From positions 1 through 56,476 of the forward strand of contig JAISXY010000104.1 in the NCBI GenBank assembly GCA_031270285.1: a stretch of DNA of 56,476 nt, in the 5' to 3' direction. The stretch comes from Campylobacteraceae bacterium. Its GTDB lineage: Bacteria; Campylobacterota; Campylobacteria; Campylobacterales; Campylobacteraceae. Below the pieces are notes generated by a model. That model was not told the origin of the DNA. It was given only the letters and a program-made list of their open reading frames with translations, and searched no databases. Of this stretch, positions 9,768 to 19,460 are shown one piece after another; the first letter of the stretch is position 1, and each line of letters begins with the position of its first letter. The translations under genes and the position numbers were made by a program.

Positions 9768-9928
9768 ACGAGTGCTCCTTAAAAAAATTTAATGTCATTT
9801 TAGCAAAATAAGCTTAAAACCATTTTGAACTCTGTTTTTTAGTAATGTTTTATATTGTTTATTTTATATATTTTAAATATAAGACTTAAAATATTAAGAA
9901 GTATAATGCGCTATAATTTATATATTAA

Positions 9929-9959
9929 AAAGTAAAAGTTTTAAAATAACTTTTACTTT
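9929..9959 (-). terminator. Intrinsic terminator of the sulfonate operon
   Basis: AAAGTAAAAGTT (9929-9940) and AACTTTTACTTT (9948-9959) form a perfect 12-bp stem with a 7-base loop. On the minus strand the stem runs into TTTTTAATATA, just after the last gene of the monooxygenase/ABC operon. The rest of the 217-base gap to acpP is AT-rich and should hold the acpP promoter. Confidence 0.75.
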
Positions 9960-9984
9960 CATAATCTTATAAATTTTACTGTTC

Positions 9985-11175
9985 TCATGAGTAAAAAGTG
10001 GGCGTAGGTAAAGTACCGTTTAACACAAAATCTCCCAAAGCGTATATTTTATAATCAATAGGATCATGCAGAGTCTGCGTGCGCAAATTTCTCCAAAAAC
10101 GATCAAATCCTAAAGCAGAAGTTGTTGCTCTTGAACCTAAAGCTTCAAAAATTCTGCTTGTAAGTTCAAGTCCGACTTGCGTTGCGGCAACTCTTGCTGC
10201 TGCTGCGCTGATTGCAAATTCGCCGCGCTCTTGTTCGCTCAAATTTTCAGCCTTTTGCCAAAGCGGGTCAATTTGCGCATTTGCTTTGGCCGTCAAAAGT
10301 CTAGCACCTTCAAGTTTTACCCAAAGTTCGCCTATATGCCGAAGGATAAACGGATCTTTTTGTGCACTTGGCGCTAATGAGGCGAGCCATGGTTTTGTCT
10401 CTTTGCCGCGTATGTGATTAACCGCCTCTTTGTATGCTCCCTGCGCAATACTCAAAAACAGATTTGCAAATATAAGTTGTCCTATAAGCGCTCTTGCCGT
10501 AGAAAATGGCGTGGACAACGGTCCTGGGTCTGATAAAATTTCGCTTTTATTTACAATAACATTTTCAAAAACTAATGTGCCGCTGTCGGTTTGTCGCTGC
10601 CCTATATTATCCCAATCATCGTTGATAATAACTCCTTTGCGATTTGTGGGAATAGCCGCCACAAGCGTTTTACCCTCAACCGTATTTTCACTGCCCGTAA
10701 TTGTCAGATAATCAGAATCCTTAGATCCTGTAGCAAAATTTTTTACGCCGTTCCATTCGTAATTTCCATCTGCTTTTTGTGTGGCAACCACATCTTTTCT
10801 GATTTGGTTGAGCGCATTACCCCAAAACCAGCCGTTTTCAACGGTACTTTTGTGAAGTGCCGTCCACTGCTTTTTGGAACCAAATAGCCGCACAGTTGCC
10901 AACTGATAGTTATGAAATGCGTAAAGATGGCCTAAAGAACTGTCTGCGCGGGAAATTTTACCGATAATTGTCAAAAGCTGCGCCCATGTACCGCCTGTAC
11001 CGCCCAACTCTTTGGCGATAAAAAAGTTTAAAAGCCCGCTTTGCCTGATGGCATCCTTCTCCTTTTTTGGCGTTCCGCCTTTGCGGTCTCGCTCTACTGC
11101 CGTTGCGGCAAAATCCGCACTTAACTCTTCGGCGACTCTAAGCGCCTCTTTATATGAAGATAAAACTTTGCTCAT
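9985..11175 (-). CDS. Acyl-CoA dehydrogenase-fold flavin monooxygenase (DszC/SfnB-like)
   Basis: A 396 aa protein of the acyl-CoA dehydrogenase fold. The N-terminal helical part (AVERDRKGGTPKKEKDAIRQSGLLN), the middle beta domain (NGVKNFATGSKDSDYLTITG) and the C-terminal helices (GSRATTSALGFDRFWRNLRT, with the LHDPIDYK ending) match the DszC/SfnB branch, which oxygenates organosulfur compounds with reduced flavin rather than dehydrogenating acyl-CoA. Its position as last gene behind a sulfonate-type ABC importer supports a role in releasing sulfur from an imported organosulfur compound; the substrate cannot be read from sequence. A separate flavin reductase is expected elsewhere. Confidence 0.75.
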   Translation of the reverse strand: MSKVLSSYKEALRVAEELSADFAATAVERDRKGGTPKKEKDAIRQSGLLNFFIAKELGGTGGTWAQLLTIIGKISRADSSLGHLYAFHNYQLATVRLFGSKKQWTALHKSTVENGWFWGNALNQIRKDVVATQKADGNYEWNGVKNFATGSKDSDYLTITGSENTVEGKTLVAAIPTNRKGVIINDDWDNIGQRQTDSGTLVFENVIVNKSEILSDPGPLSTPFSTARALIGQLIFANLFLSIAQGAYKEAVNHIRGKETKPWLASLAPSAQKDPFILRHIGELWVKLEGARLLTAKANAQIDPLWQKAENLSEQERGEFAISAAAARVAATQVGLELTSRIFEALGSRATTSALGFDRFWRNLRTQTLHDPIDYKIYALGDFVLNGTLPTPTFYS

Positions 11176-11188
11176 TTTTTAATCCTTT

Positions 11189-11983
11189 TTAAATAGAGTA
11201 GTTATCAATAGCTTCATGAATAACAGCACTGTCATTCATAGCCTCAAAAATTTTGCGTCTAATCGCTCCAAATTCACTTCCCGCACGATCTCTTGGTTCT
11301 GGCAAATCAATATTTATCTCGGATACGATTCGTCCGGGTTTTGTATTCATTACGATAATTTTATTGCTCAAAAATATCGCCTCTTCCACATCATGAGTAA
11401 CCAGTATCATACTTACTCCCTCAAAACGCCAAATACGCTGCAGCTCCTCTTGCAAGCGCATTTTAGTGATAGCGTCCAAAGCGCCCAAAGGTTCGTCAAG
11501 CAGCAGTATTTTAGGGCTGTGAACCAAAGCGCGCGCAATTGCCGCCCGCTGTGCCATACCGCCCGATAATTGATGCGGGTAAGAACTTTCAAAACCGTTT
11601 AGCCCGACAAGAGAGATATGTTCTTTAGCGATTTTATTTTTCTCCTGCGCAGTAGCTTGTACATTTAAAAGGGCTATTGATATATTCTCTTTTAGTGTCA
11701 GCCATGGTAAAAGACGGTGATCTTGAAATACAATTCCGCGACTCAAACTCGTGCCTTTTACGCGCTCATTTTGGAGAAGAATCTCGCCCTGATAATCGCT
11801 GTCCAGCCCCGCAATTAACCGCAAAAGCGTTGATTTGCCGCATCCCGAAGGTCCAACTATAGATACAAATTCACCTTTTTTTACATTAAAACTTGCATTT
11901 TCAACCGCTGTAAAAAAAGCGTTGTTAGCAAGCTCATAACGCTTGGTTACATTTTTGATTTCCAGCACTCCTTCATGAGGCAT
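11189..11983 (-). CDS. ssuB: ABC transporter ATPase, sulfonate/nitrate/taurine type
   Basis: A roughly 264 aa ATPase with Walker A (GPSGCGKST), the LSGGMAQRAAIARAL signature, Walker B (ILLLDEPLGALD) and switch His (LVTHDVEEA). The sequence class is SsuB/TauB. The ATG at 11983 overlaps the end of the permease gene by 11 bases; an earlier in-frame Met at 12025 would reach further into it. It energises uptake of an organosulfur solute with the permease and binding protein encoded upstream. Nitrate or thiamine-precursor transporters share this fold, but the monooxygenase neighbour favours sulfur. Confidence 0.85.
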   Translation of the reverse strand: MPHEGVLEIKNVTKRYELANNAFFTAVENASFNVKKGEFVSIVGPSGCGKSTLLRLIAGLDSDYQGEILLQNERVKGTSLSRGIVFQDHRLLPWLTLKENISIALLNVQATAQEKNKIAKEHISLVGLNGFESSYPHQLSGGMAQRAAIARALVHSPKILLLDEPLGALDAITKMRLQEELQRIWRFEGVSMILVTHDVEEAIFLSNKIIVMNTKPGRIVSEINIDLPEPRDRAGSEFGAIRRKIFEAMNDSAVIHEAIDNYSI

Positions 11984-12848
11984 CAAAACCTGCTTTCCAG
12001 CGCAGCAACCGCCGCTGTATCCCATACATAGAACGATCTATCGCAAAACCTATCAATCCTATCAACACCATACAAACAAGAAGCTGATCGGTCATTAAAA
12101 GCTGTTGCGCGCGGAATATTAGAAAACCAAGACCTTCCAAGCCGCTCAATCCTTCAGCTATTACGACAATTGCCCATGCCAAGCCTGCCGAGTAGCGAAA
12201 CGACACGGCAATTGAGGGTAAAATAGCGGGAATGATTACCTTGCGTACCAGCTGCCATTTTGAAAGTTTTAAAACTTCGGCAAGCTCTATATAACTCTTA
12301 TCTATACTGCGGATAGCCTGCAAAACATTCAGAAAAACCGGAAAAAAGACTGATTTTGCTATAATCAAAATCTTAGCCGGAGCGCCAAGTCCAAGCCAGA
12401 CAACGATAAGCGGCAGCCAAGCGATTGTAGGAATATGACGAATCGTATTCAGCGTGGAGCCGAAAAACAACTCCGCTTTACGCGATAATCCTGCCGATAT
12501 GCCCAAGAAAATTGCGGCAATACTGCCGTAAATAAAACCTTGAGAAACTATAGAAACACTGACTTTAACATCATTAAGAAGCTCTTGTTGCCACAACATG
12601 TACCAAAATGCTCTGATAACATCAAGCGGCTTTGGCAAAAATATGCGATCCACCCATTCATGAGCAGAAGCAATCTGCCAAAGCGTTATAATAATCAGCG
12701 GTAAAAATATACCTATATAATACTGCTTTATAAAAAATATTTTAATTTTTACGGCAAATATGGCAAACAGATATTTTATGCGCTTAATAAATATACCGCT
12801 TATACCACTCTTGATGACAAGCGCTAAAACAGACCGTTCGTTACTCAT
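11973..12848 (-). CDS. ssuC: ABC transporter permease, sulfonate type
   Basis: A 291 aa inner membrane protein with about six helices and the cytoplasmic EAA loop ELAEVLKLSKWQLVRKVIIP that docks on the ATPase. The ATG at 12848 follows AAGG at a normal distance; a TTG two codons earlier is less likely. An N-terminal stretch of some 40 basic and hydrophobic residues before the conserved core is longer than in many SsuC proteins. It forms the membrane channel of the importer encoded by the flanking genes. Confidence 0.85.
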   Translation of the reverse strand: MSNERSVLALVIKSGISGIFIKRIKYLFAIFAVKIKIFFIKQYYIGIFLPLIIITLWQIASAHEWVDRIFLPKPLDVIRAFWYMLWQQELLNDVKVSVSIVSQGFIYGSIAAIFLGISAGLSRKAELFFGSTLNTIRHIPTIAWLPLIVVWLGLGAPAKILIIAKSVFFPVFLNVLQAIRSIDKSYIELAEVLKLSKWQLVRKVIIPAILPSIAVSFRYSAGLAWAIVVIAEGLSGLEGLGFLIFRAQQLLMTDQLLVCMVLIGLIGFAIDRSMYGIQRRLLRWKAGFDAS

Positions 12849-12905
12849 TTGCAACCTTTTTTATTAACTTTTCAGAAGCGGTTTCGCTTCTGAATTTATT
12901 TTTGG

Positions 12906-13973
12906 TTATTTGTAAATTGAGTGCGATCCGCCTGCAAAAAATCGTTCGTCAATAAAAGCATCCACCTCTTTATCCGTAAGACTTTTTTGCGTCAAAATAT
13001 CATCGCCGTTAGCTATGTAATAGCGCAAAAACTCTTTGATTGCCGTTCTTGCGCGGTTAGCATTCGGTTCGCCGCCTGTAAATTCCCACTCTCCGATATG
13101 CGTAACCTGAAAAAGCGCTACTTCAAGCGGTACTCTGGTCTCTTTAGCGATAATTTCAGCCGCTTCATTGGGGTGGTCAAATGTCCATGAGCGGGTTTTT
13201 TCGCGAGCAGCCAAAAAGGCTTTAATCACATGCGGATATTTATCAACAAAATCTTTGCGCGCTACATGCGTAATACGACCTGCATGATTGACATAAACGC
13301 CATCGTCTGCAGGATGATCCACTATCTTAAATTTGCCGGAAAGCCACGGACATGTAAATGCGGGCGCCGCCAAATGTACGGCTGTAGCGTCGGTTTCGCC
13401 CGACAAAACAGCGGCAATTGCCACGGCGGAGTTATCTATATTTTCATGTCTTACTTTACCTTTTTTCAGACGCGAATCAAACGGAATACCGGCGTTGTTG
13501 AGACTTTCAAACGGCGCAGACCAGTAGCATGAAATGCGGCTTGAACCAAACTTTTTACCTTCCAAATCCTTGACGGAGTTGATATTTTTGTTGTTTGCCG
13601 CTGCCAAAGTGGGCGTGCGATAGCGGTTGGAAGGCTCGCTTATCCAAATAACGACAGTATTGAGTCCATTAATGCGATGAATTGTAGAAGGGTAAACCAT
13701 TCGCTGCGCGATAGCAAGCGAACCGCCGCCAACCGCTGCACTTTCGGCGCCCAAAAGCTCTGCTGCTCCCTGTGGAATCAATGTTATTTTTTTGGTTCCG
13801 ATTTTGTCAAATTCCTCTTTGAAAAAACCTTTTTCCAATGCAACAACCGTCCATGGAGACTTTTGTAAATTTATAGAAGGCAATACCGCATCTTCTGCTA
13901 AAGATGCACTGCTCAAAAGACCAACGGCAAGCAAACTACCGACAAATTTTGTCTTAATTGAAATAACGGACAC
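12906..13973 (-). CDS. ssuA: Periplasmic substrate-binding protein, sulfonate type
   Basis: A 355 aa exported solute-binding protein. The GTG start at 13973 is preceded by a strong AAGGAGG. A signal peptide (about residues 1-26, ending SLA-ED) is followed by the two-lobed NMT1/SsuA-like fold. SISCYW- and DATAVHLAAP-like segments line the likely binding cleft. It is the first gene of the four-gene uptake and oxygenation operon. The exact ligand (alkyl sulfonate, sulfone or related) is not predictable from the sequence, so the symbol is provisional. Confidence 0.8.
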   Translation of the reverse strand: MSVISIKTKFVGSLLAVGLLSSASLAEDAVLPSINLQKSPWTVVALEKGFFKEEFDKIGTKKITLIPQGAAELLGAESAAVGGGSLAIAQRMVYPSTIHRINGLNTVVIWISEPSNRYRTPTLAAANNKNINSVKDLEGKKFGSSRISCYWSAPFESLNNAGIPFDSRLKKGKVRHENIDNSAVAIAAVLSGETDATAVHLAAPAFTCPWLSGKFKIVDHPADDGVYVNHAGRITHVARKDFVDKYPHVIKAFLAAREKTRSWTFDHPNEAAEIIAKETRVPLEVALFQVTHIGEWEFTGGEPNANRARTAIKEFLRYYIANGDDILTQKSLTDKEVDAFIDERFFAGGSHSIYK

Positions 13974-14125
13974 TATTTTGTCCTCCTTTTTGTAAAATAA
14001 TAGTCTGTACTCCTCACATACAAACTATTTTCATAAGAATATCACAAGCAATCTTAATAGTATATAAAATATATAGATTTAGTCAAGATAATTTTTACTC
14101 TCTATTTTAATCCTGTTCTGTTTTC

Positions 14126-15004
14126 TCATGAATATGATTTAAAAATCCAAATGCGATTTAGCATATAAACTGCCAATATCGCCAAAACTATACCGACGAG
14201 CGTCAATATTTCAAGCCGTTCTCCCAAAGCTATAGTTCCGACCACAACAGCGGAAGCCGGAGCTATAAACATGAACGAGCTTACTCTGTCTGCGCCAAGC
14301 TTTTTTGTACCGAGAAAAAAGAGCGTTGTGGCTATTGATGTGCTTACGACCGATACAAAAAGAGTATTCAGCCAAAATCTCATGTCTGTATTTTGCAAAA
14401 CTGTAATATTTATATCGGCAAATGAAAAAACTATAATGGTCGTAAAAAGATACATGTAAAAAGAAAAAACTGCGGCATTAACTTTTATGTGCGCACTTGC
14501 TATAGCGATACCGGACCATAAAAATGCACCCAAAATAAAATACAAATTGTAAGCCGAAAATATCTTTTGAATATCAAACTGCCACATACCAAGCATCAGC
14601 ACAGTGCCCAAAAAACCAAAACAAAGCGCATATATATCAAGTTTTTTAACCCCGCGCTTATAAAACAGAACAAGCAAAACAAAAGTTATAATGGGCGAAA
14701 AAGCGTTGATAAAAGCTCCCGCCAAAGAGGCAGAACCAAGTTTTGTACCCAAAAAAACTACGTATCCGTATAAAGATGTCAAAAGCGCTACCAACAAAGA
14801 GATAAAAATGGTGCGTTTGTCTATGGCAAACTTTTGCTTTAAAATGATTACAATAACAAATGATGATATAGCAGTTATAAAATATCGTATAAACACAAGT
14901 TCGGCTACAGGCAGATATTCATTCATGATTTTGATGCTTGACCATGAAGCGCCCCATGCTATCATTGCCCCAAACATCAGTATTAAAAAAATATTTTTTT
15001 GCAA
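14126..15004 (-). CDS. EamA/DMT-family transporter
   Basis: A 292 aa protein of two tandem five-helix EamA repeats, with the usual starting motif GAMIAWGASWSSIKI and a FIRYFITA segment. The C-terminal half repeats the pattern (FILGAFLWSGIAIA). Members export amino acids or metabolites through the inner membrane; nothing here points to a substrate. It is a single gene with CTCC-type ribosome site on its own promoter and lies next to the CRISPR leader, transcribed away from it. Confidence 0.85.
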   Translation of the reverse strand: MQKNIFLILMFGAMIAWGASWSSIKIMNEYLPVAELVFIRYFITAISSFVIVIILKQKFAIDKRTIFISLLVALLTSLYGYVVFLGTKLGSASLAGAFINAFSPIITFVLLVLFYKRGVKKLDIYALCFGFLGTVLMLGMWQFDIQKIFSAYNLYFILGAFLWSGIAIASAHIKVNAAVFSFYMYLFTTIIVFSFADINITVLQNTDMRFWLNTLFVSVVSTSIATTLFFLGTKKLGADRVSSFMFIAPASAVVVGTIALGERLEILTLVGIVLAILAVYMLNRIWIFKSYS

Positions 15005-15189
15005 AAATATCTCCTTGCGGCACTTTTATATAAAATTTTAAGCCTGAGTTATTATATAGTTTTTATCAAAAATAAGCAATAAAGCTGTACCGATATATCA
15101 CATACAAATTTGTAATATTGGCAATATCTGATTTTCCAACCGATTTTTAATCTACTTTTATAAAAATATCGTTAATATAATAGCTCTTT

Positions 15190-15294
15190 TATTTTTTGTT
15201 CTTTTACTTACTCATTGTCAAAATTGATTGGAAAAAGTTCAAGAAAGTGCTAAAATAAGGAGATGTGTTTTTAAAAGATATCGCATTTCTCTTC
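15190..15294 (+). promoter_or_regulatory. CRISPR leader with promoter-like boxes
   Basis: The AT-rich stretch directly left of the first repeat carries TTGGAA (15228-15233) and TAAAAT (15251-15256) spaced by 17 bases, a good sigma-70-like pair, placing a start point about 30 bases before the first repeat. Leader on the left agrees with perfect repeats there and decayed repeats at the right end. The remaining part of the 290-base gap after the EamA gene shows a short palindrome (ATATTGGCAATAT near 15116) and no gene. Confidence 0.65.
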
Positions 15295-15590
15295 CATGAA
15301 CCGAAACAAGCCTTGTATTGAAACAATATAAAGGCAGTTTGGCAAACGGAACTTTTGCGGCCATGAACCGAAACAAGCCTTGTATTGAAACATGTGGGAA
15401 AAAAAGCTAACCCTAATATATCTGTAGACATGAACCGAAACAAGCCTTGTATTGAAACATTAAGTTTATGGTTAGGTTATTTAAGGCAGCTTATACATGA
15501 ACCGAAACAAGCCTTGTATTGAAACGTTCGTCCGGTACTCTTTATTATGTTAATAACACGCATGAACCGAAACAAGCCTTGTATTGAAAC

Positions 15591-15620
15591 TTTGTGCAAG
15601 GGGCACAAAGTCTTTTTTAT
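15591..15620 (+). terminator. Terminator-like spacer (spacer 5)
   Basis: Spacer 5 holds TTTGTGC-AAGGG-GCACAAA, extended by one pair using the last repeat base, followed by TCTTTTTTAT. This looks like an intrinsic terminator captured from a target, lying in the transcribed direction of the array. Confidence 0.5.
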
Positions 15621-16776
15621 AGATGCATGAACCGAAACAAGCCTTGTATTGAAACAAGAAGGGTTATTACAGTTATATTATAACGGCAATCATGAACCGA
15701 AACAAGCCTTGTATTGAAACCAGAGAATGCAAAAAAAGCGTTAAACAGGGAGTTTAACATGAACCGAAACAAGCCTTGTATTGAAACCTAAAACATACAC
15801 GATAAGAAGTCGCCTAAACGGCTCATGAACCGAAACAAGCCTTGTATTGAAACTTAAATATGGATATGCCTGAACTCTACTACCAAGAGCATGAACCGAA
15901 ACAAGCCTTGTATTGACACCGGAGGGCTTTTAATGCTTTTATTTGGTTTTATCGTAATCATGAACCGAAACAAGCCTTGTATTGAAACTTTTCTTGTTTA
16001 GCTATTTCCCTTTTGTACAGCATAACATGAACCGAAACAAGCCTTGTATTGAAACCAACAACATCTTCGCTGACGTTGTTTTCTTTACGGTCATGAACCG
16101 AAACAAGCCTTGTATTGAAACATATTTAGCAGAGTATATTAAAGAAGCACCAGAGGCATGAACCGAAACAAGCCTTGTATTGAAACTGCGTAATGCCCAG
16201 AGAGCCGCCACACCGCCAACCACATGAACCGAAACAAGCCTTGTATTGAAACTTGTTTTTTTGCTACTGCTCATTGTTTTCTCTTATGCATGAACCGAAA
16301 CAAGCCTTGTATTGAAACATTACCTTTCCAATTCGGGTCAAAGCCTAAAGCTTCATGAACCGAAACAAGCCTTGTATTGAAACTAAAATATAGTAAATAT
16401 CTTCTTTGTAAAGATATGTCATGAACCGAAACAAGCCTTGTATTGAAACTATCTAAACTCACCTTGTACTAACTGTCCTTGGTCATCATGAACCGAAACA
16501 AGCCTTGTATTGAAACTTGTCAATGTATTATTTGCAATCAATACAAATCGCATGAACCGAAACAAGCCTTGTATTGAAACTCTTAGATAAGGATAGCACT
16601 TTAGACTTGAGTACTGACATGAACCGAAACAAGCCTTGTATTGAAACCTACACTATCCTGCAGATTTTCATCTCTAAACCAACATGAACCGAAACAAGCC
16701 TTGTATTGAAACGATGATGACCCGAATGATTTTTCTGTCCCTGTTTCATGAACCGAAACAAGCCTTGTATTGAAAC

Positions 16777-16812
16777 TATTTTTTTTGATAATAATTATCA
16801 AGAAGGATTAAA
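16777..16812 (+). repeat. Spacer 23, reference copy of a four-member spacer family with Fur-box palindrome
   Basis: The spacer contains TGATAATAATTATCA (16786-16800), a perfect 7-1-7 Fur-type palindrome, then AAGGA six bases before the ATG inside the next repeat. Near-identical spacers occur at 17905-17940, 18764-18801 and 19425-19460, each with about two differences. Confidence 0.9.
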
Positions 16813-17904
16813 CATGAACCGAAACAAGCCTTGTATTGAAACGCTCGTAAGCAAACAAGCGCAAAAATAATATCTAAACCATGAACCGAAACAAGCCTTG
16901 TATTGAAACTATAAACATGGCAATACACAAGCAGACGAGGAAAACATGAACCGAAACAAGCCTTGTATTGAAACATTGAAAATATAAATTGGTATTTTGA
17001 GCACAGGTTAGCATGAACCGAAACAAGCCTTGTATTGAAACCTCCAGAAGATAACAAATTCTTAGCCCAGCCTATTACATGAACCGAAACAAGCCTTGTA
17101 TTGAAACCGCCCTTGATGGACGGTTACACCCTCTTTCGTTTAACATGAACCGAAACAAGCCTTGTATTGAAACCCTGCTTCAATTTGTTTTTTCATTCTT
17201 TTGCATCTGTCATGAACCGAAACAAGCCTTGTATTGAAACTGTTAGAGCTTTACAAAGATTTGATAGCTAAAAAAATCATGAACCGAAACAAGCCTTGTA
17301 TTGAAACTTAGTCCACCTTTTCATCTATAATTTTTTTAATCAGTCATGAACCGAAACAAGCCTTGTATTGAAACAAGTAAAAAATATCCGCCCGTGCCGC
17401 TTATGCTTAACATGAACCGAAACAAGCCTTGTATTGAAACACGCCCGCAAGGATTTCATCAAGTGTCATTTTTAACATGAACCGAAACAAGCCTTGTATT
17501 GAAACATAGTAATATCTATTGAGATATCTAAAAGAGGTGTTCATGAACCGAAACAAGCCTTGTATTGAAACTATTCAATATGGTTTTCAATACAAACGCC
17601 TGTATATCATGAACCGAAACAAGCCTTGTATTGAAACTTTGTCGCTTAAGGAAAGGGAAAAATGGGACGGCTTAACATGAACCGAAACAAGCCTTGTATT
17701 GAAACCTATTTGCTCGTAAAAGAATTTGAGGATTTAGGTTATCATGAACCGAAACAAGCCTTGTATTGAAACAATAACCTTCATCAAAAGTCGTTTTATG
17801 ACCAAAGCCATGAACCGAAACAAGCCTTGTATTGAAACATACACTTAAAAATAGCTTAAATTTTCAGCTTTTTTCATGAACCGAAACAAGCCTTGTATTG
17901 AAAC

Positions 17905-17940
17905 TATTTTTTTTGATAATAATTATCAAGTAAGATTAAA
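17905..17940 (+). repeat. Spacer 40, second member of the Fur-box spacer family
   Basis: It differs from spacer 23 at two of 36 positions, both in the ribosome-site-like part; the 15-base palindrome (17914-17928) is unchanged. Confidence 0.9.
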
Positions 17941-18763
17941 CATGAACCGAAACAAGCCTTGTATTGAAACTGAAAATTCTTAAAATTTTCTAAAACCTGA
18001 TTAGAAGACATGAACCGAAACAAGCCTTGTATTGAAACCTGATAACGATTTTTCGCAGTTTTTTCTTGAAAAGCCATGAACCGAAACAAGCCTTGTATTG
18101 AAACATCGTGAATACACGATCGGTTATAGGGTAGTAACACATAAACCGAAACAAGCCTTGTATTGAAACTTTTCAACAGCACTATACTTACAATTTAAAC
18201 GATTCCATGAACCGAAACAAGCCTTGTATTGAAACTTGATAACGATTTCGAGCAGTTTTTTCTTGAAATTTCATGAACCGAAACAAGCCTTGTATTGAAA
18301 CTAAAAATGTTTAACATCGCTTAACTGTACAGCAAGAGCATGAACCGAAACAAGCCTTGTATTGAAACAACATCAAACGAATTAGAATGATTTGAGCGAA
18401 AACCCATTTACCGAAACAAGCCTTGTATTGAAACCAAGCCCTACAAGCACGGCGGGCTGTGTCCAATTGGCATGAACCGAAACAAGCCTTGTATTGAAAC
18501 CAACATTACCCGCAACTTTTAAAGCAGAACCATATTCATGAACCGAAACAAGCCTTGTATTGAAACCTAATAACAGAAGACCACATTAGAACCTCCTTAA
18601 GCCACATGAACCGAAACAAGCCTTGTATTGAAACTACGTATTTTGCAAAATCTCAACGTCTCGAGTACCCATGAACCGAAACAAGCCTTGTATTGAAACC
18701 GGTTATTCTGTTCCCGCTAATTCTGCAAAAAAGCATGAACCGAAACAAGCCTTGTATTGAAAC

Positions 18764-18801
18764 TATTTTTTACGATAATAATTATCAAGAAGGATTAAAT
18801 C
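18764..18801 (+). repeat. Spacer 53, third member of the Fur-box spacer family
   Basis: It differs from spacer 23 at two positions before the palindrome (making its first base C instead of T) and is two bases longer at the right. Confidence 0.9.
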
Positions 18802-19424
18802 CATGAACCGAAACAAGCCTTGTATTGAAACATTATTACGCCTAACCCTACTATATACCTGACTCCGACATGAACCGAAACAAGCCTTGTATTGAAACGA
18901 CACGTTAGAAGGCAGAGCAGCATATTGGAAAAACATGAACCGAAACAAGCCTTGTATTGAAACCCCTGTATTATAACATAATATAGGAAAAAAAATGGAC
19001 ATGAACCGAAACAAGCCTTGTATTGAAACACGTTGTTGATGAATGGATTAAAAAAAGATACCGCTCATGAACCGAAACAAGCCTTGTATTGAAACACTTC
19101 AACCCCCTCGCCCAAAATGTTTCTGAAAATAGCATGAACCGAAACAAGCCTTGTATTGAAACACAGTTGCGTTATTTTTTTGAAAAAAGTTAAATAGCAT
19201 GAACCGAAACAAGCCTTGTATTGAAACTCTTCGTTCTACTTTCTATTTTCCTATTCTTATGAACATGAACCGAAACAAGCCTTGTATTGAAACTCACGCG
19301 CTTCTACACTTTGCACAAAACCTATAGGACATGAACCGAAACAAGCCTTGTATTGAAACTAAAGATTATCCTCGTCAATGTACGTTGTGTTATACATGAA
19401 CCGAAACAAGCCTTGTATTGAAAC

Positions 19425-19460
19425 TATTTTTTCTGATAATAATTATCAAGAAGAATTAAA
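19425..19460 (+). repeat. Spacer 63, fourth member of the Fur-box spacer family
   Basis: It differs from spacer 23 at two positions, one in the T-run and one in the ribosome-site-like part; the palindrome (19434-19448) is intact. Confidence 0.9.
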
